Made by a program: the position numbers and the translations under genes. Of a DNA stretch of 64,000 nucleotides, positions 25,355-34,500 are shown piece by piece. The DNA comes from Streptomyces sp. A1136. Its GTDB lineage: Bacteria; Actinomycetota; Actinomycetes; Streptomycetales; Streptomycetaceae. The stretch's first letter is position 1. Each line of letters opens with the position of its first letter. The DNA is taken from assembly GCF_004795055.1 (NCBI RefSeq), contig NZ_SSBJ01000021.1, positions 1 to 64,000 of the forward strand, read 5' to 3'. The notes below the pieces were generated by a model. The model saw nothing but the letters and a program-made list of their open reading frames with translations. It did no database searches and was not told the DNA's origin.

Positions 25355-26118
25355 CCGCCCAGCCGATGGTCAAGGCAGAAGGCGTCCACAAGTCGTACGG
25401 CGCCGCCCACATCCTGCGGGGCATCGACCTCGAAGTCGCCCCGCGCGAGGTCTTCTGCCTGGTCGGCCCGTCCGGCTCCGGCAAGTCGACCTTCCTGCGC
25501 TGCATCAACCACCTGGAGCGCATCAACTCCGGGCGGCTGTCGGTGGACGGGCAGCTGGTGGGCTACCGCCAGAAGGGCGACAAGCTCTACGAGCTGAAGG
25601 ACAGCGAGGTCGCGGCGCAGCGCCGCGAGATCGGCATGGTCTTCCAGCGCTTCAACCTGTTCCCGCACATGACGGCCATCGAGAACGTCATGGAGGCCCC
25701 CGTCCAGGTCAAGGGCGAGAGCAAGGCGGTGGCGCGCGAGCGCGCCGTCAAGCTGCTCGACCGCGTCGGCCTCGGCGACAAGGGCGGGAACTACCCCTCG
25801 CAGCTCTCCGGCGGCCAGCAGCAGCGTGTGGCGATCGCCCGCGCGCTGGCCATGGAGCCCAAGCTGATGCTCTTCGACGAGCCCACCTCGGCGCTCGACC
25901 CGGAGCTCGTCGGCGACGTCCTCGACGTCATGCGGGACCTGGCCGAATCGGGCATGACCATGATCGTGGTGACCCACGAGATGGGCTTCGCCCGCGAGGT
26001 CGGCGACAACCTCGTCTTCATGGACGGCGGTGTGGTGGTCGAATCCGGCCACCCGCGCGAGGTCCTGGGCAACCCGCAGCACGACCGGACGAAGGCCTTC
26101 CTGTCCAAGGTGTTGTAA
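25351..26118 (+). CDS. Amino-acid ABC transporter ATP-binding protein (GlnQ-like)
   Basis: 255 aa. Walker A GPSGSGKST (about 38-46), Q-loop VFQRFNLFPHM, ABC signature LSGGQQQR, Walker B LMLFDEPTSALDP and H-loop VVTHEMGF are all intact. A small insertion YRQKGDKLYELKDSEV between Walker A and Q-loop is seen in the polar amino-acid branch. Starts inside the permease stop codon (ATGA) and ends at two successive hairpins. Confidence 0.96.
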   Translation: MTAQPMVKAEGVHKSYGAAHILRGIDLEVAPREVFCLVGPSGSGKSTFLRCINHLERINSGRLSVDGQLVGYRQKGDKLYELKDSEVAAQRREIGMVFQRFNLFPHMTAIENVMEAPVQVKGESKAVARERAVKLLDRVGLGDKGGNYPSQLSGGQQQRVAIARALAMEPKLMLFDEPTSALDPELVGDVLDVMRDLAESGMTMIVVTHEMGFAREVGDNLVFMDGGVVVESGHPREVLGNPQHDRTKAFLSKVL

Positions 26119-26121
26119 CCG

Positions 26122-26145
26122 ACCGCGGCCGGCCACGGCCGCGGT
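26122..26145. terminator. First terminator hairpin of the amino-acid ABC operon
   Basis: A 10-bp perfect stem (26122-26131 with 26136-26145) and 4-nt loop, four bases after the stop codon. Confidence 0.65.
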
Positions 26146-26165
26146 GGGAGCCTTCGCGGGGCGAG

Positions 26166-26195
26166 AGGGGCGGTACGGACACCCGTACCGCCCCT
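26166..26195 (+). terminator. Second terminator hairpin of the amino-acid ABC operon
   Basis: A 13-bp perfect stem (26166-26178 with 26183-26195), loop acac, followed by ttt, the more classic terminator of the two. Confidence 0.85.
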
Positions 26196-26389
26196 TTCGC
26201 GTTGCCTTGCGGCAGCTCGGGAACCACCGGCGGACGCGGTCCGTAATACTTCCGGTACCGCACGCGGGACGGAGCCGGCCGGTGTCCCTCGCCGTCCCCC
26301 GACGCGCTCACGAGCCGATGCGGCCGTAATACCCTTGTAGCTGTCTCAGTTGTTACAGGGACCTTCCTCCGCAGCCATAAGGACCACAA

Positions 26390-27019
26390 GTGGAACTGGC
26401 CCATTACTCGGACTACGCCGTGCGCCTGGTCAACACCGAGGAGCCGGCCCGCAACAAGGACGCCCTCACCTCCGTGGACGCCGTGCGCGCGCTCTTCGGC
26501 CCCGGGGTGCAGGCCGCCCGCCGCGTGACCGACGCCGACGTCACGCGCTTCCGCAACGTCCGCGGCCGGCTGCGCGCCGTCTTCGAGGCCGCCGACGGCG
26601 GCGACCACGTCCTCGCCGTCGACCTGCTGAACTCCCTGCTCATGGAGTTCCCGGTCAGCCCCCAGGTGACCGGCCACGACTCGATCGGCGAGGACGGTCG
26701 CCCCCACTGGCACATCCACCTCGCCGACCACCCCTCGAACGCCTCCGCCGGATACGCCGCCCTCGCCTCCTTCGGGCTGGCCTTCCACCTCACCGAGCAC
26801 GGCCCCGACCGCCTCGGCCTGTGCCAGGCACCGCCGTGCCGCAACGCCTACCTCGACACCTCCACCAACCGGTCCCGGCGCTACTGCTCCGACCGCTGCG
26901 CCACCCGGGCGAACGTGGCCGCCTACCGGGCCCGCAAGCGGCTGGAGGCCGAGGAGTCGGCCCGCAGCGGTCGCAGCGCCGAAGCCCCCCAGGACAGCCA
27001 CGCCCTCAGCGAACGCTGA
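26390..27019 (+). CDS. CGNR zinc-finger protein, putative transcription factor
   Basis: 209 aa. An N-terminal ABATE-like domain (about 1-140, with HYSDYAVRLVNTEEP) is followed by the CGNR treble-clef finger LGLCQAPPCRNAYLDTSTNR and RYCSDRCATRANVAAYRARK. Four Cys residues bind zinc, and the basic helix resembles DNA-binding zinc fingers. These are thought to be stress-linked transcription factors, with the N-terminal part sensing a small molecule. GTG at 26390. Its last 97 bp overlap the 3' end of the convergent sodX gene, so one strand carries both C-termini. Confidence 0.9.
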   Translation: MELAHYSDYAVRLVNTEEPARNKDALTSVDAVRALFGPGVQAARRVTDADVTRFRNVRGRLRAVFEAADGGDHVLAVDLLNSLLMEFPVSPQVTGHDSIGEDGRPHWHIHLADHPSNASAGYAALASFGLAFHLTEHGPDRLGLCQAPPCRNAYLDTSTNRSRRYCSDRCATRANVAAYRARKRLEAEESARSGRSAEAPQDSHALSER

Positions 27020-27342
27020 CCGCCCGGGAGCGGTCGCAGCCGCAGTACGGCCGTCGCCAGCACCAGCTCCTCGGGCACCGTCCCGTAGTCGGTGCTGTCA
27101 CCGGTCGCGTTGTACGGGTTGTCGCCGAGCACCCACCAGCCGCCCGGCCGCCGCTCCACCGCCCGCTTCACCACCAGCAGGTCCTGCTGGAAGGGGTGGC
27201 GCAGCACCACCACGGCCCCCGGGCGCACGACGGCCCCGTAGCGGACCAGCAGCCGGTCCCCGTGCAGCAGGGTCGGGACCATCGAGGGCCCCGACACCTC
27301 GGCCAGCCCGAACCGGGTGTCCGGGCGCTTCTTCTCCACCAT
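26923..27342 (-). CDS. sodX: Nickel superoxide dismutase maturation protease SodX (S26 signal peptidase family)
   Basis: 139 aa. The serine catalytic motif VSGPSMVPTLLHGDRLLV matches the S26 box with the nucleophile Ser in PSM, and the basic residue of the second motif falls in LLVVKRAVERR; GDNP follows. SodX cuts the leader from pro-SodN so that the N-terminal His can bind nickel. It is divergent from sodN, with 171 bp between starts, the conserved layout. The last 97 bp overlap the convergent CGNR gene. Confidence 0.9.
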   Translation of the reverse strand: MVEKKRPDTRFGLAEVSGPSMVPTLLHGDRLLVRYGAVVRPGAVVVLRHPFQQDLLVVKRAVERRPGGWWVLGDNPYNATGDSTDYGTVPEELVLATAVLRLRPLPGGQRSLRAWLSWGASALRPLRADSSASSRLRAR

Positions 27343-27513
27343 TCACGACCTCCTCGTCCCTCCCGCATGCTGCCGCACGTCCCCGTACGTTCGCTCACCG
27401 CGGTCGGCGCGACGCTGGAGTTTTGTCCGAAGCCCATGGGGCCGCCCGCGAATTCCGCTTTCCAAGCGAGTAATCTCGCCCTTGAGAAGACGATCACGAG
27501 GAGGACAAACTCC

Positions 27514-27909
27514 ATGCTTTCCCGCCTCTTCGCCCCCAAGGCGAAGGTCTCCGCCCACTGTGACCTGCCGTGCGGCGTGTACGACCCTGCCCAGGCCCGC
27601 ATCGAGGCCGAGTCCGTCAAGGCCGTTCAGGAGAAGTACCAGGCCAACGACGACGCCGACTTCCGCGCGCGCGCCATCACCATCAAGGAGCAGCGCGCCG
27701 AGCTGGCCAAGCACCACGTCTCGGTGCTGTGGAGCGACTACTTCAAGCCGCCGCACTTCGAGAAGTACCCGCAGCTGCACACCCTGGTGAACGACACCCT
27801 CAAGGCCCTCTCGGCCGCCAAGGCGTCGAACGACCCGGCGACCGGCCAGAAGGCCCTCGAACTCATCGCCGAGATCGACCGCATCTTCTGGGAGACCAAG
27901 GCCGCCTGA
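27514..27909 (+). CDS. sodN: Nickel-containing superoxide dismutase
   Basis: 131 aa: a 14-residue leader (MLSRLFAPKAKVSA) and then the mature protein starting HCDLPCGVYDPAQARIE. The mature His1 and Cys2/Cys6 form the nickel hook HCDLPCGVY, after SodX removes the leader. It is a cytoplasmic homohexamer that disproportionates superoxide, and nickel induces it while nickel-bound Nur represses the Fe-SOD. GAGGAGG nine bases upstream fixes the ATG at 27514. The 3' UTR ends in a strong hairpin and is of interest as a possible small RNA. Confidence 0.97.
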   Translation: MLSRLFAPKAKVSAHCDLPCGVYDPAQARIEAESVKAVQEKYQANDDADFRARAITIKEQRAELAKHHVSVLWSDYFKPPHFEKYPQLHTLVNDTLKALSAAKASNDPATGQKALELIAEIDRIFWETKAA

Positions 27910-27944
27910 TCCGGGCCCCGGCCCGATGAAGGAAGCCCGATGAC

Positions 27945-27978
27945 GAAGGGGCCCGACCGGTGACGGTCGGGCCCCTTC
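27945..27978 (+). terminator. sodN terminator
   Basis: A perfect 15-bp stem (27945-27959 with 27964-27978) and 4-nt loop, 36 nt past the sodN stop codon and 50 bp before the end of the convergent DUF6104 gene. Confidence 0.9.
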
Positions 27979-28027
27979 ACCGTGGGCGCGCCCGCGCCCA
28001 CGGGTGGCACGACGTGCCCACCGCTGC

Positions 28028-28210
28028 CTATTCGTCGTCCTCGGCGTCGTCGAGGCGGGCCAGCCAGGTCGCCAGGCGTTCCACCGGGACCTCGAAGTCC
28101 GGGTTCAGGTCGACGAAGGTGCGCAGCTGCTCGGCGAGCCACTCGAAGGTGACCTCCTCCTCGCCGCGCCGCTTCTCCAGCTCCTCGATGCCGCGATCGG
28201 TGAAGTACAA
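28028..28210 (-). CDS. DUF6104 family small protein
   Basis: 60 aa, very acidic (17 Asp/Glu), beginning with TTG at 28210 as MYFTDRGIEELEKRRGEEEV. EELEKRRGEEEVTFEWLAEQLRTFVDLNPDF is a helical block conserved in streptomycete small proteins of this type, which I recall as DUF6104. No motif points to a function. Convergent with sodN and divergent from the VMAP gene. Confidence 0.8.
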   Translation of the reverse strand: MYFTDRGIEELEKRRGEEEVTFEWLAEQLRTFVDLNPDFEVPVERLATWLARLDDAEDDE

Positions 28211-28341
28211 GTCCGGCTCCGTGTGACGTGGTGACGTGATGGGGGTGTTTCCCGCCAGGATAATCCGCGTATCACAGACACCTCCCGTCCTCCCCGCCCC
28301 CGGCGCTAGCCTGGATTGTCTCGACCTGAGGGGGACAGGGG

Positions 28342-30441
28342 ATGCCGGACGGGCGCACGGGCGGCTCCGCGCGCGCCTTCGAGCTTCTGGAACCCCTCGT
28401 CAAGGCGGCCACCGTGCGCGTCCACGCGCCCGTGGACGGGTATGGAACCCCTGGGACCGGCCCGACCTGGGGGAGCGGCTTCTTCATCGCCCCCGGCTGG
28501 GTCCTCACGTGCGCGCACGTGGTCGGCGAAGGGGGTGCTGCGGTGCGTCTGGTGGGCCGGGAGGTCGGCATCACCTTCTCCGTCGCCGGCGGCCCCGGGG
28601 AAGCGGCGGGCACCGGAACGGTGGCGGGACGCGTGGAGTGCGTACTGCCCGAGCGGCTGGAGGAGCGCCGGCCCGCCCCCCGGGCCCTGTGGGACCTGCC
28701 CGACCTCGCGCTGGTACGGGTGCTCGCGCCCATCTCGCACGCCTGCGTCTGGCTGACGGACCGGGCCAGGCCCCGCCTCGACGAGGCCGCCTACTTCGGC
28801 GTCACCGAGGACCTCGGGGTACGTGAGATCACCGGCCGCACCACCCGGCTGCGCGGCACCGCCGCGAACGGCGCCGCGATCCGCCTCGGTGACGACGACG
28901 ACATCGAACCCGGCATGTCGGGCGGCCCCCTGGTGGACCTGGCGCGCGGCGAGGTCATCGGGGTCGTCAAGGCCCGCCGGCAGACGGGCGGCGGGGGGAT
29001 CGCGGTGACGGTGGCGCAGTTGCGGACCCTGCCGACGGGCACGACCGGGCAGGTCGGCCTCTACCGGCGGGTGATGCAGGGCCACGACCTGTACCACTAC
29101 GACCAGCACGTCAGCGATCTCGACAGCCGCCGCACCTGGACGGACGTGCACGACGAGCTGCCCTCCGAGGACGACGACGCGCCCGGCGGACCGGAACGCC
29201 CCACCCGGCTGAGCCGGCTCACCCGCCTCACCCCCGGGGAACGCACCACCCTGTGCGGGCTGCTCGCCGAACTGCCGCCGCCCGGCTCCTCCGAGGCGGT
29301 GCGGGCCCTCGTCGAGGCGGCCCGCGGCGAGGAACCCGACACCGGCTTGCCGGCCCCGCTGACCTGGCGCGACGGGCTGGGCCTGCTGCACGACCCGCCG
29401 GGCGCGGGCGGCGAGGCCGCCGCGATGCTCCGCTACGCCACCGACGTCAGCGTCGCCGACCACCGGGAGCCGCCGGCCCCCGGCGCGGACGAGGAACTCT
29501 GGGACTGGGTGCGGGCGACCGCGGCGCGGCTGTGGCGGCCCCTGCGGCGCGAACTGGGCGAGCGCTACGAGCGCGGCCTCGCGGAACGCGAACGGCGCCG
29601 GCGCGCCGGCACCGGCCGGCCGGCGTACGGCCCCTTCCGGCCGGCCGCCGGGGCGCCCCCCGGGCCGTCGGTCCTGCTGGAGACCTGGGCCCACGTCTGG
29701 GAGGACGTCTACGACTGGCGGGTCTCCGTCCTGGCCGGCCCGGCCCGCCCCGGCGACGCCACCCCGGTGGCCTCCGGCAACCGGGTCACCCTGGCGGCCC
29801 TGCCCGAGGCGGTGCGGGCACCGCTCGCCGAGGGGTTCCGGCGGTGCGACACCCACGAGTCGGCCGCCCTGCTGGAAGTCGTGGTGGCGGAGGAACTGTT
29901 CGGGCTGCCGGTGGACGAGTGGACGGTATCGGGCGGGGTCCCCGTCGGGGTGCAGCGGCCGGTCGTACTGCGCTACCCCGGCGGTGACCCGCCCGCGCAG
30001 GCCGCCGAGCGGTGGGCGCGGGTGCAGACGGGACCGCTGCTGGGCCTGCGGGCCGACTGCTCGCGCGGGCGCAAGTGGCGCCCCGCACCCGGTTGGCTGG
30101 CCGGCCTGGTGGACCAGACGGTGCCGGTGCTGTGCCGGGCCGCGGCCGAGGACCCGACGCGCGGGGTGCTGCACGAGGCCCGGGACGCCGGGTACGGGGT
30201 GGTGGCGTGCCGGCGGCCCCCGGCCGACCCCAGGATGTCGTGCGAGCCCTTCCACCGCGGACTGCGCGAGGAACTGGCCGACGCCGGGGGAGGAGCGGCC
30301 CTGCCGGCCCGGCTCCAGGCGCTGCGGGGACGGGCGTACGGGGCCGACCCGGACGCCTATTGGGCGGTCGGGACGGCGCTGCTGTGGCAGGACCCGCAGC
30401 GCCCGCTCCCGGAGGACGAACCGCTGCAGGGGGACCTGTGA
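28342..30441 (+). CDS. Trypsin-like serine protease fused to a VMAP C-terminal domain
   Basis: 699 aa, no signal peptide, so probably cytosolic. Residues 20-235 form a trypsin-like double barrel with an intact triad: His59 (VLTCAHVVG), Asp121 (DLPDLALVRV) and Ser193 (PGMSGGPLVD). The middle (about 285-380) carries a helical death-like or effector-associated linker, and the region 395-690 resembles the vWA-MoxR-associated protein C-terminal domain (VMAP-C). In VMAP ternary systems this protein is the effector/adaptor, switched by MoxR and vWA partners, both encoded immediately downstream. A GGGG-rich ribosome-binding site precedes the ATG. No promoter is firmly seen in the 131-bp gap upstream. 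Domain names rest on motif recall. Confidence 0.85.
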   Translation: MPDGRTGGSARAFELLEPLVKAATVRVHAPVDGYGTPGTGPTWGSGFFIAPGWVLTCAHVVGEGGAAVRLVGREVGITFSVAGGPGEAAGTGTVAGRVECVLPERLEERRPAPRALWDLPDLALVRVLAPISHACVWLTDRARPRLDEAAYFGVTEDLGVREITGRTTRLRGTAANGAAIRLGDDDDIEPGMSGGPLVDLARGEVIGVVKARRQTGGGGIAVTVAQLRTLPTGTTGQVGLYRRVMQGHDLYHYDQHVSDLDSRRTWTDVHDELPSEDDDAPGGPERPTRLSRLTRLTPGERTTLCGLLAELPPPGSSEAVRALVEAARGEEPDTGLPAPLTWRDGLGLLHDPPGAGGEAAAMLRYATDVSVADHREPPAPGADEELWDWVRATAARLWRPLRRELGERYERGLAERERRRRAGTGRPAYGPFRPAAGAPPGPSVLLETWAHVWEDVYDWRVSVLAGPARPGDATPVASGNRVTLAALPEAVRAPLAEGFRRCDTHESAALLEVVVAEELFGLPVDEWTVSGGVPVGVQRPVVLRYPGGDPPAQAAERWARVQTGPLLGLRADCSRGRKWRPAPGWLAGLVDQTVPVLCRAAAEDPTRGVLHEARDAGYGVVACRRPPADPRMSCEPFHRGLREELADAGGGAALPARLQALRGRAYGADPDAYWAVGTALLWQDPQRPLPEDEPLQGDL

Positions 30442-30487
30442 GGGGCCGGCGGCCGAACACCGCCGGATCGACGGGAGGGGCGCGCAC

Positions 30488-31501
30488 ATGACCGAGGAGT
30501 GGCTCATCTACCGGGGCGTCGGGGAGCCCCACGACGGGATCGACGCCCTGCCGGACCCGCCGCCCTGGCGGGACTTCGACGGCGGCCCCGTCGAGGACGG
30601 CCCGGGGGCCTCGGGCCCCGCCGACGGGAACGTGGCCCGCCGCCTCGGCGCGCACCGGCAGGCCGCCGAGTCGCACCGCCCCGAGCCCGAGGAACTGGAG
30701 GCCGTCAACGCCGCGCTGTACCTGCGGCGGCCACTGCTGGTGACCGGCTATCCGGGGACCGGCAAGTCCACCCTCGCGCACGCCGTCGCCCACGAACTGA
30801 AACTCGGCCGCGTCCTGCGCTGGCCCGTCGTGTCGCGCACCGTGCTCCAGGAGGGCCTCTACCGCTACGACGCCATCGCCCGCCTCCAGGACGTACAGAT
30901 CGCCGCCGGTGGCGGGACGGCCGCCGACGGACCGCCCGGGATCGGCAAGTACATCCGGCTCGGACCGCTCGGGACGGCGCTGCTGCCCACCACGCGCCCC
31001 CGGGTGCTGCTCATCGACGAACTCGACAAGAGCGACATAGACCTGCCCAACGACCTCCTCAACGTACTGGAGGAGGGGGAGTTCACCCTGCCCGAACTGG
31101 AGCGGGTGGCGGACTCCGAACCCGAGGTGCGCGTCCTCACCGACGACGGGCGGAAGGTGACCGTCCGGGACGGGCACGTCCGCTGCCGGGCCTTCCCCTT
31201 CATCATCCTGACCAGCAACGGCGAGCGGGACTTCCCGGCGGCGCTCCTCAGGCGGTGCATCCAGCTCAAGCTCGGACAACCCGGCGAGAAACGGCTCGCC
31301 ACCATGGTGCGGGCGCACCTGGGGGAGGAGGCCGCCCAGTTGGGGGCCGAGCTGATCAGGGAGTTCCTCAGCCGTTCGCAGTCCGAGCTGGTCGCCGCGG
31401 ACCAACTGCTCAACGCCATCTACCTGACCCACTACGCCGCCCCGCCCACCCGGGAGGACCTCGCCGACCTGCTCATCCAACGCCTCGACCGGCCGAGGTG
31501 A
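30488..31501 (+). CDS. MoxR-type AAA+ ATPase of the VMAP ternary system
   Basis: 337 aa. Walker A GYPGTGKST (87-95), Walker B VLLIDELDKSD (173-183), sensor 1 IILTSNGER and arginines at LLRRCIQ are all present. The long disordered N-terminus (1-65) is Pro/Gly rich. MoxR ATPases act as chaperone-like motors on vWA-domain partners. The ATG at 30488 follows GGGAGGGG. Its stop overlaps the vWA start as GTGA, so the two proteins are probably made in fixed ratio. Confidence 0.92.
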   Translation: MTEEWLIYRGVGEPHDGIDALPDPPPWRDFDGGPVEDGPGASGPADGNVARRLGAHRQAAESHRPEPEELEAVNAALYLRRPLLVTGYPGTGKSTLAHAVAHELKLGRVLRWPVVSRTVLQEGLYRYDAIARLQDVQIAAGGGTAADGPPGIGKYIRLGPLGTALLPTTRPRVLLIDELDKSDIDLPNDLLNVLEEGEFTLPELERVADSEPEVRVLTDDGRKVTVRDGHVRCRAFPFIILTSNGERDFPAALLRRCIQLKLGQPGEKRLATMVRAHLGEEAAQLGAELIREFLSRSQSELVAADQLLNAIYLTHYAAPPTREDLADLLIQRLDRPR

Positions 31502-34500
31502 CCCCCGTGCCCCCCGCCGACCCCGTACGGGACCTCGTCGCGCTGCTGCGGGGCGCGGGGCTCGACCCGTCCGCCGAGGAGCTCGCCGACGCACTGTGGC
31601 TCGCCGGGCGGACCGGGGCGCCGGCCGGGGCGCCCGGCGCCGCGGACGACCCGGTCCGGGGGCCCGGGCCGGGACCGGGACCGGGACGACAGGAGGGCAC
31701 GGAGCGGGAGGCCCCGCACGCCGAGGAACCCGTACGGGAGGAACCCGAACCGGAGGACCCCGTACGGCTCTACGCCACGAGGACGGGCGGCGCGGCGGAC
31801 TCCGACGCGGACCTTCCGGCCGGCGGCGGGGTACCGGTCCGGGTGCCCGGCGCGGCGGCGCTGCCGCGCATCCTGGAGATCCAGCGGGCCCTGCGCGCCC
31901 TCCAGCGGCACCGCCCGCCCGGGCCGCCCACCCGGACCGTGCTCGACGAGGACGCCACCGCCGAGGCCAGCGCCCGGGCCCTCGGGCTGGTCATCCCCGT
32001 GTTCCGGCCGGAGAGCCGGCGCGAGGCGACCGTACGCCTCGTCATGGACGCGTCGCCGTCGATGGCGGTGTGGCACGAGCTGTTCGAGGAACTGCGCTCC
32101 GTCTGCGAACGGCTGGGGGCCTTCCGCGATGTCCAGGTCTCCTACCTGCACCGACTTGCGGACGGCAGCGCCGCCGTCGGCCGTGGGCCGCGTCCCGCCG
32201 CCGGACTGCGCTCCGGCGACCAGGTGCGCGACCCCACCGGTCGGGCGCTGACCATGGTGGTCTCCGACTGCGCGGGACCCGTGTGGCGCGAGGGCCGGGC
32301 GCAGCGGCTGCTGTACCGGTGGGCCGAGTGCACCCCCTGCGTGGTGGTGCAGCCGCTGCCGCAGCGCCTGTGGAACCGAAGCCGGCTGCCGACCGAGCGC
32401 GGGGTGCTCTCCCGCACGGAAGTAGGCCCCCGCAAGCTGGACTTCCGCCCCGACAGGCCGCCCCGGAGCGGCCGGCCCACCGGAGGGCTGACCGTCCCCG
32501 TGCTCCCGCCGAACGCAGGCGCGCTCGGTGCCTGGGCCCGCCTCGTCGCCGGGCTGGGCACCGGCCCCGTACCGGCCGAGGTCGGGCGGGTCCTGGCCCG
32601 CCACCCCGCCGGGCCCCAGCCCACGCCGCCGGCGGCGCGACCGCCGCGCGAACTGGTGCGCCGCTTCCGCTCCTCGGCCGCGCCCGACGCGGTGCAGCTC
32701 GCCCTGTACCTGGCGGCGGCCCCCCTCACGCTCCCCGTGATGCGGCTCGTGCAACGCACGATGCTGCCCGACTCCGAACCCAGCGACCTCGCGGAGGTGC
32801 TGCTCAGCGGCTTGCTGCGGCGCGCGCCGGACGCCGGGTGGTACGAGTTCGTCCCCGGGGTCCAAGACGTGCTGCTGGGGCCACTCGGCCGGGACGAGGC
32901 GGCCCTGGTGCTCAAACACTGTTCCGCCTACGTCCGGGCCCACTTCGGGCGCGGCGTACGGAACTTCCCCGCGCTCGCCGTCTCACAGCTGACCGGCGCG
33001 CCCCTGGAGCCCGACGCGGAACGGGTGCCCGCCGGACGGCTCCCCCAGGCCTTCGCCCAGGTCTCCGCGAAGGTCGTGCGCCGCTACCTGCCCGGGCCGC
33101 CGCCCGACGGGCCGCAGACCGAGCCGCCGCCCGCCGCGCCCGCCCGGGAGTGGGCCGTGCGGACGGCCAGGGCCCGGATCGCCGAGGGCGGCCGCAGCGG
33201 TCTGTACGAGGCCGTGACCCTGCTGCGCCGGGCCGTGTCGGCGCCCCCCGGCCCCGCCGACCCGCCCGAAGAGGCCGAGGTCGAACTCGCGGAGGCGCTG
33301 CTGCGCCTGTGGGCGCTCCAGCGGGACCCGGAGCTGCTCGCGGAGGCGGAGCGGACCGTGGCCGCGCCGGGCACCCCGCGGGCCCGGGCCGCCCGGGGCC
33401 GGGTGCTGTACGAGCGGGCCCTGGCCGGCGAGACACCCGACGCCGACCTCCTGGCGGCGGCCGAGCGGGAGTTCGCCGCGGTCGGGGCGGCGCCCGGCAC
33501 CGACCGGGAGCTGCGGCTCGACTGCGTCGTGCGGCGGGCCCGGGCCCTGGTCCGGCTCGGCGAGCTGCGCGGCGACCCGGCGCCGCTGCGGGAGGCACGG
33601 GTCGCGCTGGAGGCCGCCGGGGAGAGCGAGGCGGGGGTCGGGCCGGCCCTCGGACGGGTCCTGCTCGCCCTGCTGCCCCACACCGCGGACCCGGCGGAAC
33701 GCACCGCCCTCGCCGAACTGGCCGTGGGCCGCCTGGAGGTGGACCCGGAGGCCGGCCCGGAGGACCGGGCCCGGGCGCGGGTGGAGCGGGCCACGGCGCT
33801 GCGGTACCTGCCCGCGCGGCTGGAGGAGGCGGCCGGACAGGCGACCCGGGCCCTGCGGGAGGCCGAGGAGACCGCCGGGGAACCGCGGCTGCGGCTCGCG
33901 GCGCTGGTGTGCCTCGCGCGGACGCACCGGGCGCGGTACGCCCGGGACGGGGACCCGGCGGCCCTGGACGACGCGGCCGCGGCGTACGAGCGGGCCCGCA
34001 GGCTGCTCTCCCGCGACGGGGACGCCTACGGGGAACTGCTGCCCGAGTGGGGCGACGTCCTCCTGGAGCGGGCCTCGGCCGCCGACGCCGACGGGCGGCG
34101 GTACGCGTCCACCGCCGTGCGGGTGCTGCGCGAGAGCCGGGCGGCGGTGCCGCAGTCGGACCCCCGCGCGGCCCGGCGGCTGCTGCGACTGGCGGCGGGG
34201 CTGCGGCTGCGGCACTCCTACGAGGGCGACCTGGTGGACCTCCGGGAGGCCGAGCACCTGCTGGAGCTGGCCGCACGGCAGAGCCGCAGCCCGCTGGAGC
34301 AGGCGCGGGCCTGGCGGGAGCACGGCGACGTGCAACAGGAGATCCACGCCCACACGCGCGGCGTGGACCGGCTCGACCGGGCCGCCGACTCCTACCGCAG
34401 GGCCTGGCGCGCGGCCCTGTCCGCCGGCGGCGACGACCTGGAGCGGGTGGCGGTGGAACTGGCCGCGCGGGTGCAGGAGCTGCGAGGCGAGGTGCTGGAG

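Noticed and set aside
27343..27513. Nur-type nickel operator between sodX and sodN
   Set aside because: I found no TGCAA-N5-TTGCAA-like dyad; nickel control of sodN may be indirect.
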